Positions 57,096-64,000 of a stretch of 64,000 nucleotides of DNA are shown here, piece by piece. Origin of the DNA: Novilysobacter selenitireducens (lineage in GTDB: Bacteria; Pseudomonadota; Gammaproteobacteria; Xanthomonadales; Xanthomonadaceae); assembly GCF_020026895.1 (NCBI RefSeq), contig NZ_JAINZW010000004.1:124001-188000 (forward strand). Direction: 5' to 3'. The position numbers and the translations under genes are program-made. The notes below the pieces were generated by a model. The model was not told the DNA's origin and searched no databases. It was given only the letters and a program-made list of their open reading frames with translations. How positions within the stretch are numbered: the stretch's first letter is position 1; each line of letters starts with the position of its first letter.

Positions 57096-57899
57096 ATGAA
57101 CCGCATCGACGCCCGCTTCGCCCACCTCAAGGCCACCGGCCGCAAGGCGCTGGTGCCCTTCATCACCGCCGGCGACCCGGTGCTGGACGCCACGGTGCCG
57201 GTGATGCACGCGCTGGTCGCCGCCGGTGCGGACGTCATCGAGCTGGGGGTGCCGTTCTCCGACCCGATGGCCGACGGGCCGACGATCCAGCGCAGTTCCG
57301 AGCGCGCCATCGGCAGGGGCGCGGGGCTGGGTTACGTGCTCGACAGCGTCCGGGCATTCCGCGCCACGGACGCGGACACCCCCGTCGTTCTGATGGGTTA
57401 CCTCAATCCGATCGAGATCCGCGGCGCCGACCGGTTCGCGCGCGAGGCCGCCGACGCCGGCGTGGACGGGGTCCTGCTGGTCGACCTGCCGCCGGAGGAA
57501 GCCGCCGAGTTCCGCGACGCGTTCGATGCCGCGGGCATCGCACTGATCCTGCTGGCCTCGCCGACGACGTCGGAGGCGCGTGTCGGGCAGTTGTGCGACC
57601 TCGCGGCGGGGTACCTGTACTACGTGAGTTTCGCGGGCGTCACCGGCGCGGACCGGCTCGACACCGGCGCCGCCGGGGACCGCCTGGCGACCATCCGCGA
57701 GCGAAGCGGCGTGCCGGTCGTTGCCGGCTTCGGCATCAAGGACGCCGCCAGCGCCGCCTCCATGGCCCGCCAGGCCGACGGAGTCGTCGTAGGCAGTGCC
57801 CTGGTCGCCGCGCTTGAAGGCGCCGTGGATGCGGACGAGGCGGCGCGCCATGCAGGCGCGTTCCTGGCCCCGCTGCGCGCCGCGCTCGACGCCGGCTGA
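57096..57899 (+). CDS. trpA: Tryptophan synthase alpha chain
   Basis: A 267-residue TIM barrel that cleaves indole-3-glycerol phosphate. The catalytic Glu lies in VIELGVPFSDPMADGP, the second (Asp) in YLNPIE region, and YYVSFAGVTGA and GFGIKD follow. Tight trpBA spacing reflects the channelled complex; the upstream trpE/G/D/C genes are not in the window. Confidence 0.98.
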   Translation: MNRIDARFAHLKATGRKALVPFITAGDPVLDATVPVMHALVAAGADVIELGVPFSDPMADGPTIQRSSERAIGRGAGLGYVLDSVRAFRATDADTPVVLMGYLNPIEIRGADRFAREAADAGVDGVLLVDLPPEEAAEFRDAFDAAGIALILLASPTTSEARVGQLCDLAAGYLYYVSFAGVTGADRLDTGAAGDRLATIRERSGVPVVAGFGIKDAASAASMARQADGVVVGSALVAALEGAVDADEAARHAGAFLAPLRAALDAG

Positions 57900-57978
57900 A
57901 GCGTTCAGCACGGCGCGGGCCGGACCCGCGCCAAGGGCGGCTCGCCGCATGGAACGGGCAGGCACCCGTCGACGGCAT

Positions 57979-58136
57979 TAAACTGTCCGGCCGCCTGTTC
58001 GCCGGGCCCGGTCCCATATGCGTGGACCCGGTCCGACCCAAGGACGCAGTTTCGGCCGGTAGTGCCGTAGCGCGGACATGGCTCCACGGCTCCGCACGGC
58101 AGCCGCCGAACCACGAGAAAGCGAGAACCCACCAGG
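57979..58136 (+). promoter_or_regulatory. accD promoter and long leader
   Basis: A TAAACT box (57979-57984) gives a leader of about 145 bases that is GC-rich with several possible hairpins (for example around CCGGGCCCGG at 58004-58013). AccD in E. coli represses its own translation by binding mRNA, so a structured leader is of interest, though no specific site is recognisable. Confidence 0.4.
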
Positions 58137-59030
58137 ATGAGCTGGCTCAAGAAACTCATGCCCTCGGGCATCCGGACCGATTCGGCCGCTGCCAACAAGC
58201 GGCGCAGCGTGCCCGAGGGGCTTTGGGAGAAGTGCGACCGCTGCGGCGCCGTGCTCTACCGGCCGGAGCTGGAAGAGAACCTGGAGGTCTGCCCGAAGTG
58301 CAACTTCCACATGGCCATCCGCGCCCGCGCGCGCCTGAAGTCGCTGTTCGACGCGGGCAGCATGCAGGAGATCGCCGCCGAGCTCGGGCCGACCGACGTG
58401 CTCAAGTTCAAGGACCAGAAGAAGTACGGCGAGCGCATCAAGGCCGCGCAGAAGTCCACCGGCGAGCGTGACGCCCTCATCGCCATGCGCGGCACGCTCA
58501 AGCAGCGCCCGCTGGTCGCGTGCTCGTTCGACTTCGCCTACATGGGCGGTTCGATGGGTTCGGTGGTGGGCGAGCGCTTTGCCCGCGCCGCCGAGACGTC
58601 GCTGGAGATCGGCTGCCCGCTGGTGTGCTTCTCGGCCACCGGCGGCGCACGCATGCAGGAAAGCCTGTTCTCGCTGATGCAGATGGCCAAGACGTCGGCG
58701 GCGCTGGGCCGCCTGCGCGCGGCTGGTCTGCCGTACATCTCGGTGATGACGCATCCGACCACCGGTGGCGTTTCCGCCTCGCTGGCGATGCTGGGCGACA
58801 TCAACCTGGCCGAGCCCGAGGCCCTGATCGGCTTCGCCGGCCCGCGGGTGATCGAGCAGACCGTGCGCGAGACGCTGCCGGAAGGCTTCCAGCGCAGCGA
58901 GTTCCTGCTCGAGCACGGTGCGGTGGACCAGATCTGCGACCGACGCGAGATGCGCGAGCGCATCGCCCAGCTGCTCGCGTTGCTGATGAAGCAGCCCGCA
59001 CCGGCCGAGGACGAAGAGGTGGCCGCGTGA
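58137..59030 (+). CDS. accD: Acetyl-CoA carboxylase carboxyltransferase beta subunit
   Basis: A 297-residue subunit that, with AccA, transfers carboxyl from biotin to acetyl-CoA to start fatty acid synthesis. The N-terminal zinc ribbon ([23 protein letters not shown]) and the crotonase-fold core ([38 protein letters not shown]) are intact. Its stop overlaps the glmM GTG (GTGA). The folC that often follows accD is absent here. Confidence 0.98.
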   Translation: MSWLKKLMPSGIRTDSAAANKRRSVPEGLWEKCDRCGAVLYRPELEENLEVCPKCNFHMAIRARARLKSLFDAGSMQEIAAELGPTDVLKFKDQKKYGERIKAAQKSTGERDALIAMRGTLKQRPLVACSFDFAYMGGSMGSVVGERFARAAETSLEIGCPLVCFSATGGARMQESLFSLMQMAKTSAALGRLRAAGLPYISVMTHPTTGGVSASLAMLGDINLAEPEALIGFAGPRVIEQTVRETLPEGFQRSEFLLEHGAVDQICDRREMRERIAQLLALLMKQPAPAEDEEVAA

Positions 59031-60370
59031 GCCGGAAGTATTTCGGCACCGACGGCATCCGCGGCCGGGTCGGGCAGGGTGCGATTTCGGCGGACTTCGT
59101 GTTGCGCCTGGGCAACGCCTACGGGCATGCGCTGACGCGCAACGAGTGGCGCAAGCCGGTGGTGATCATCGGCAAGGACACCCGTATTTCGAACTACATG
59201 TTCGAAGCCGCGCTGGAGGCGGGGCTGGTCGCGGCCGGTGTCGACGTGCAGCTGATGGGACCAATGCCGACTCCGGCCGTCGCGCACCTGACGCGCTCGC
59301 TGCGTGCCGATGGCGGCATCGTGATTTCCGCCTCGCACAACCCGCACCACGACAACGGCATCAAGTTCTTCTCCGCCTACGGCGAGAAGCTCGACGACGC
59401 CACCGAACTGGCGATCGAGGCCGCGCTGGACGAACCGTTCCGCACCGTCGAGTCCGACCGGCTGGGCAAGGCACTGCGCACGCGCGATGCCATCGGCCGC
59501 TACGTGGAGGCGTGCAAGAACGCCGTGCCGCGCGGCTTCGACCTGGGCGGCCTGCGCATCGCGATGGACTGCGCCAACGGCGCGACCTACCAGATCGGGC
59601 CGCTGGTGCTGCGCGAACTGGGCGCACGCGTCGATGCGGTCGGCGTGGACCCCAACGGCACCAACATCAACGACGGCGTGGGCTCGACCCACCCGCAGTT
59701 CCTCGCCGCGCGCGTGCGCGAGACCGGCGCCGACGTTGGCATCGCCTTCGACGGCGACGGCGACCGCGTGCTGTTCATCGATGCCGACGGCGCCGTCTGC
59801 GACGGCGACGACCTGCTGTACGTGCTGGCCAGCGACTGGCTGGCCAGCGGCCGCCTCCGCGGGCCGGTGGTCGGCACGCTCATGACCAACTACGGGCTGG
59901 AGCGGGCGTTTGCCGAGCGCGGCATCGGCTTCATCCGTGCCAAGGTCGGCGACCGCTACGTGCACCAGCAGCTGGTCGCCAACGACGGCGTGCTGGGCGG
60001 CGAGACGTCAGGCCACCTGCTGTGCCTGGACAGTGCCAGCACCGGCGACGGCATCATCAGCGCGCTGCAGGTGCTGGAGGTGCTCAAGCGCCGCAAGCTG
60101 ACGCTGCGCCAAGCGCTGGCGGGCCTGGTCAAGGTGCCGCAGAAGACCGTCAACGTCCGCTACGAGGGCGACGCCCGGCCGGCCGAGGCGCCGGCAGTGC
60201 AGGCCGCGCTGGCCGACGCGCAGCGCGCGGTGCAGGGGCGCGGTCGGGCCTTCCTGCGGCCGTCGGGCACGGAACCGGTGGTGCGGGTCACGGTCGAAGC
60301 CGATGACGACACCCTGATGCAGGGCACCCTGGACACGCTGGCCGGCGCCGTCCGCGCCGCGGCGGCCTGA
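59027..60370 (+). CDS. glmM: Phosphoglucosamine mutase
   Basis: A 447-residue alpha-phosphohexomutase that converts GlcN-6-P to GlcN-1-P for UDP-GlcNAc. The phosphoserine loop is [17 protein letters not shown], the metal site is FDGDGDR, and [11 protein letters not shown] closes the C-terminus. The GTG start overlaps the accD stop, coupling envelope precursor synthesis to fatty acid synthesis. GTG gives [13 protein letters not shown], a normal family start. Confidence 0.97.
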   Translation: MSRKYFGTDGIRGRVGQGAISADFVLRLGNAYGHALTRNEWRKPVVIIGKDTRISNYMFEAALEAGLVAAGVDVQLMGPMPTPAVAHLTRSLRADGGIVISASHNPHHDNGIKFFSAYGEKLDDATELAIEAALDEPFRTVESDRLGKALRTRDAIGRYVEACKNAVPRGFDLGGLRIAMDCANGATYQIGPLVLRELGARVDAVGVDPNGTNINDGVGSTHPQFLAARVRETGADVGIAFDGDGDRVLFIDADGAVCDGDDLLYVLASDWLASGRLRGPVVGTLMTNYGLERAFAERGIGFIRAKVGDRYVHQQLVANDGVLGGETSGHLLCLDSASTGDGIISALQVLEVLKRRKLTLRQALAGLVKVPQKTVNVRYEGDARPAEAPAVQAALADAQRAVQGRGRAFLRPSGTEPVVRVTVEADDDTLMQGTLDTLAGAVRAAAA

Positions 60371-60414
60371 TTCTCCTGACTTTGCCGGGCCGGTTGCCGG
60401 CCCGATGGACTTCC

Positions 60415-61365
60415 ATGAACGCGATTCCCACGCTCGACATCCGCCGCTTCACGCATCCCTCCAGCCCGGCCGACCGCGACGCCTTCGTCCAGGAGCTGGG
60501 CACGGCCTACCGCGAGTGGGGCTTCGCCGGCATCCGCGGCCATGGCATCGACGATGCTCGCATTGCCGCCTCGTACGACGTCTTCAAGCGCTTCTTCGCG
60601 CTGCCCGAAGACACCAAGCGCAAGTACCACGTCCCCGGCAGCGGCGGCGCACGCGGCTACACGCCCTTCGGCGTGGAAACGGCCAAGGGCGCCAAGCACC
60701 ACGATCTCAAGGAGTTCTGGCATATCGGACGCGAGATCCCGCGCGATTCGAAGTACGCCGACGTGATGCCGCCCAACCTGTGGCCGGAGGAGGTCGACGG
60801 CTTCCGCGCGCACGGCTACGGGTTGTACGAAGCGCTGGATGCACTGGGTTCGCAAGTGCTGTCTGCGCTGGCGCTGCACATCGGGCTGCCGGCGGACTAC
60901 TTCGTCGACAAGACCGATTCCGGCAACTCGATCCTGCGGCCGATCCACTACCCGCCGATCACCTCCGACGATATCCCCAACGAGCGCGCCGGCGCGCACG
61001 AGGACATCAACCTGATCACCCTGCTGGTCGGCGCCAGCGCGGAAGGCCTCGAGGTGCGTTCGCGCAAGGGCGACTGGGTGCCGTTCACCGCCGACGCCGA
61101 CACCATCGTCGTCAACATCGGCGACATGCTGCAGCGCCTGACCAACCACGTGTACCCCTCGACCACGCACCGCGTGGTCAACCCGCCGGGCGAGAAGGCG
61201 CGCCAGCCGCGCTATTCCACGCCGTTCTTCCTGCACCCCAATCCCGATTTCGTGATCGACGTGCTGCCTTCGACGGTCACCGCCGACAACCCCAGCCGGT
61301 ACCCCGAGGCGATCACCGCGCAGGGGTACCTGGAAGAGCGGCTGCGCGAGATCAAGCTGAAGTAG
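60415..61365 (+). CDS. 2-oxoglutarate/Fe(II)-dependent oxygenase (isopenicillin-N-synthase-like)
   Basis: A 316-residue DIOX/IPNS-family protein. The iron ligands are His-x-Asp in AHEDINLITLL and His in STTHRVVNP, and the 2-oxoglutarate-binding Arg lies in RYSTPFF (RxS). N- and C-terminal halves match DIOX_N and 2OG-FeII_Oxy. The reaction is not known; such proteins hydroxylate or desaturate small molecules. It sits 44 bases after glmM and 101 before tpiA, interrupting the usual glmM-tpiA order, but is not obviously foreign in base composition. Confidence 0.9.
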   Translation: MNAIPTLDIRRFTHPSSPADRDAFVQELGTAYREWGFAGIRGHGIDDARIAASYDVFKRFFALPEDTKRKYHVPGSGGARGYTPFGVETAKGAKHHDLKEFWHIGREIPRDSKYADVMPPNLWPEEVDGFRAHGYGLYEALDALGSQVLSALALHIGLPADYFVDKTDSGNSILRPIHYPPITSDDIPNERAGAHEDINLITLLVGASAEGLEVRSRKGDWVPFTADADTIVVNIGDMLQRLTNHVYPSTTHRVVNPPGEKARQPRYSTPFFLHPNPDFVIDVLPSTVTADNPSRYPEAITAQGYLEERLREIKLK

Positions 61366-61466
61366 CGGCTTGCCGGTCGTGGCGGAAGCGGGTGGGGCGC
61401 ACGCGTCGAGCTTGCCCACCCGATGGTGCGCCGCTAGGCTTTCGCGACCTTTGATTGGGAGCCGCC

Positions 61467-62216
61467 ATGCGCCGCAGGATCGTCGCCGGTAACTGGAAAC
61501 TGCACGGCACCCGTGCGTTCGCATTCGAGCTGCTCGATGCGGTGGTGGGCGCTGGCGCGGAAGGCGTCGAGCGGATCATCCTGCCGCCGCTGCCGTACCT
61601 GGGCGAGCTGGTCGAGCACTACGGCGAGCGGGGCCTGGCCTTCGGTGCGCAGGACGTCAGTGCCAACACCCAGGGGGCCTACACCGGCGAGGTGTCGGCC
61701 GCGATGCTGATGGACGTGGGCGCGCGCTACGGGCTTGTGGGCCATTCCGAGCGGCGGCAGTACCACGGCGAGACCAGCGAGCAGGTGGCGGCCAAGTTCT
61801 TCGCCGCGCGCGAGGCCGGGCTGACGCCGATCCTGTGCGTCGGCGAGACCCTCAGCCAGCGCGAGGACGGTCAGACCGAATGGCGCATCCAGAAGCAACT
61901 GGCGCCGATCCTGGAGCAGGGCGGGGCGGCCGCGCTGGATGGCGCGATCGTCGCGTACGAGCCGGTCTGGGCCATCGGCACCGGCAAGACCGCCAGCCCG
62001 GAGCAGGCGCAGGCCGTGCATGCATTCATTCGTGGCGAAATCGCCGCATACGATGCTAGAATCGCGGGCTCGCTGCCCATCCTGTACGGGGGCAGCGTCA
62101 AGCCCGACAATGCGGCGGCGCTGTTTTCGCAGCCCGACGTCGACGGCGGGCTGGTCGGAGGCGCCTCGCTGGCCGCGGCCGACTTCAACGCCATCGCAAC
62201 CGCGGCGGCGCCCTGA
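61467..62216 (+). CDS. tpiA: Triosephosphate isomerase
   Basis: A 249-residue glycolytic TIM barrel. AGNWKLHG, the electrophilic His in VGHSERR, the catalytic Glu in AYEPVWAIGTGK and GGSVKPDNA are intact. The ATG at 61467 has GGGAG upstream; a TAGGCT box (61435-61440) is a possible -10. The start of the secG message (TAGAAT at 62057-62062) lies inside this gene. Confidence 0.97.
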   Translation: MRRRIVAGNWKLHGTRAFAFELLDAVVGAGAEGVERIILPPLPYLGELVEHYGERGLAFGAQDVSANTQGAYTGEVSAAMLMDVGARYGLVGHSERRQYHGETSEQVAAKFFAAREAGLTPILCVGETLSQREDGQTEWRIQKQLAPILEQGGAAALDGAIVAYEPVWAIGTGKTASPEQAQAVHAFIRGEIAAYDARIAGSLPILYGGSVKPDNAAALFSQPDVDGGLVGGASLAAADFNAIATAAAP

Positions 62217-62263
62217 CGCCACCGGCTAGCCGGTAGGCGTCCAACGCAACAAGAGTCTTTCCG

Positions 62264-62686
62264 ATGCTGTTGTTCCTCAACGTCATCTACGTGCTGGTCG
62301 CGATCTCGATGGTCGCGCTGATCCTGATGCAACGCGGCGCGGGTGCGCAGGCGGGCTCGGGCTTCGGCGGCGGCGCGTCGGCCACCGTGTTCGGTTCGCG
62401 CGGCGCGTCTAACTTCCTGTCCAAGGCCACCAAGTGGCTGGCTATCACGTTTTTCGGGATCAGCCTGTTCATGGCATGGCAGGCGACGCACCGCGCCACC
62501 GGCGGCGATACGCCGGCGCAGGACCTCGGGCTGATGTCCGAGGTGCCCGCCGCGGCCGCCCCGGCGGCTGGCCAGGAGCGGGCGCCCGCGCAGGTGCCGG
62601 CCCAGCCGCAGGTCCCGCAGGCCGCGCCGGAGCAGGCGCCGGCCGAGGTGCCCGCCGCACCGGCCGAGGGTGGCGACACGCAGTAA
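62264..62686 (+). CDS. secG: Protein-export membrane protein SecG with long tail
   Basis: A 140-residue SecYEG subunit with two transmembrane helices (about 3-22 and 52-70) and the conserved QRGAGAQAGSGFGGGAS loop. E. coli SecG has 110 residues; here residues 85-140 form a Pro/Ala/Gln-rich tail. tRNA-Leu follows, as in many gammaproteobacteria. Confidence 0.95.
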   Translation: MLLFLNVIYVLVAISMVALILMQRGAGAQAGSGFGGGASATVFGSRGASNFLSKATKWLAITFFGISLFMAWQATHRATGGDTPAQDLGLMSEVPAAAAPAAGQERAPAQVPAQPQVPQAAPEQAPAEVPAAPAEGGDTQ

Positions 62687-62835
62687 CTGCCCACAGTGGC
62701 ACCGCGTTACGCGATAATGCGAGTTCTTGGCGCCCGGCACGGATCGCGGGGTGCGGATCAGCAATGATCGACGACACCGGTCGGCATGTACGGGGTCACG
62801 GCCAGGACGGCCTGCAGCACAACTGGATGGCCATT

Positions 62836-62920
62836 GCCCAGGTGGCGGAATTGGTAGACGCACTACCTTGAGGTGGTAGCGGCTTCGGTCGTGGGGGTTC
62901 GAGTCCCCCCTTGGGCACCA
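62836..62920 (+). tRNA. tRNA-Leu(GAG)
   Basis: An 85-base class II tRNA with encoded CCA. Acceptor arms GCCCAGG/CTTGGGC pair (one G-T), the anticodon loop TTGAGGT gives GAG (codons CUC/CUU), a long variable arm and GGTTCGAGTCC T-arm are present. A GATAAT box (62712-62717) is the best upstream -10; the remaining 149 and 171 bases on either side show nothing else I recognise. Confidence 0.96.
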
Positions 62921-63091
62921 TTCCAGTGGTGATGCATCAATCAGGCGTGGCGGCCCTCCGGGACCGTCCGCGCAGTACCGGCGGTTCCGCGTCTACGTGG
63001 TCGCCACGCGCCTCGCGCGCACAGCGGCGCCCGGCGCCGCGCCAAGGCCGTGGTGACGCGGCCGTCGCCAAAGAGAAGCCGAGAGAGCACC

Positions 63092-63438
63092 GTGCTGGCC
63101 GAATACCTGCCGACCCTGTTGTTCCTGATCGTCGCCGGCGGCATCGGCGTGGCCCTGCTGGTCGTGGGCAGCGTGCTCGGGCCCCGGCGTCCGACCGCGG
63201 AGAAGCTGGCGCCGTACGAGTGCGGCTTCGAGGCTTTCGAGGACGCGCGCATGCAGTTCGACGTGCGCTACTACCTCATCGCCATCCAGTTCATCATCTT
63301 CGACCTGGAAATCATCTTCATCGTCCCCTGGGCCACCGTGTTCCGCGACCTCGGAATCATCGGGCTGGTCGAGATGGGCATCTTCGCCAGCATGCTCCTG
63401 CTGGGCTTCGTCTACGTCTGGAAGAAAGGGGCGCTGGA

Positions 63439-63448
<10 letters not shown>
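63092..63448 (+). CDS. nuoA: NADH-quinone oxidoreductase subunit A
   Basis: A 118-residue membrane subunit of complex I with three transmembrane helices and the conserved [23 protein letters not shown] loop (Cys). The GTG at 63092 with GAGAG just upstream is chosen over an ATG at 63050 that would place charged residues before the first helix. It overlaps nuoB by ten bases, starting the nuo operon. Confidence 0.96.

Positions 63449-64000
<552 letters not shown>

Noticed and set aside
60415-61365. Isopenicillin-N-synthase-like gene as part of an antibiotic cluster.
   Set aside because: No peptide synthetase, acyltransferase or regulator is near; neighbours are housekeeping genes, so only a generic oxygenase call is justified.

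Overview
The window is a high-GC (roughly two thirds G+C by eye) piece of a gammaproteobacterial chromosome, almost certainly from the Xanthomonadales (Lysobacteraceae/Xanthomonadaceae; a Lysobacter- or Luteimonas-like organism is my best guess). The main reasons are a lexA-recA-recX cluster with a TTAG...CTAC LexA operator, GTAG-type palindromic repeats like the SMAG elements of Stenotrophomonas, a MutL with an endonuclease motif (the MutH-independent repair type), and typical gene orders (gcvR/dapA divergent, accD near glmM, tpiA-secG-tRNA-Leu-nuoA). Nearly all of the sequence is dense housekeeping DNA. No prophage, insertion sequence, CRISPR array or secretion system is visible, and no gap between genes exceeds 300 bases.

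Left end (1-5.4 kb): the accessory part. It holds the end of an arsenic-type GAPDH gene, arsJ and arsH, followed by a large TonB-dependent receptor. Then come pncC, lexA, recA, recX, alaS and csrA, two tRNA genes (Ser-GCT, Arg-ACG) with strong promoters, and a shared terminator.

12.1-17.1 kb is a minus-strand run: gcvR, a PrxQ-type bcp, a PIN-PhoH ATPase, a DUF1275 membrane protein, thiD and an alpha/beta hydrolase. Divergent dapA and a short BamC-like lipoprotein follow, then fdxA and tRNA-Glu(CTC) on the minus strand.

19.5-25.1 kb is the plus-strand pcnB-folK-panB-panC-panD-pgi block (RNA polyadenylation, folate, pantothenate, glycolysis). After a cluster of GTAG palindromes comes the classical queG <-> nnr-tsaE-amiB-mutL locus, followed by a DUF1684 lipoprotein, a TraB/GumN protein, a solitary soluble RnfB-like ferredoxin, metG, a DUF2147 protein, mrp and dcd. 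The metG coding sequence contains a pair of GTAG palindromes.

39.2-49.7 kb holds smaller units: HIT-dienelactone hydrolase, rimO, a DJ-1/PfpI protein, greB, an NlpE-like lipoprotein, a YjgR-type ATPase, an MltD-like transglycosylase, SCO1-psd, and prmB. 50-64 kb is mostly biosynthesis on the plus strand: aroC, asd, a short fimV, truA, trpF, trpBA, accD-glmM, a 2-oxoglutarate/Fe(II) oxygenase, tpiA, secG, tRNA-Leu(GAG), then nuoA and the beginning of nuoB.

Recurring themes are four-base ATGA/GTGA overlaps between co-transcribed genes, promoters recognisable mainly by a TANNNT -10 box with a poor -35, several transcripts that look leaderless (lexA, pncC, nnr, nearly queG), and GTAG palindromes that intrude on functional sequence (the metG linker, the queG stop codon, the aroC -10 box). 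I found no convincing undescribed multi-gene system. The palindrome-derived coding segment and the leaderless divergent promoter are the observations most worth testing.
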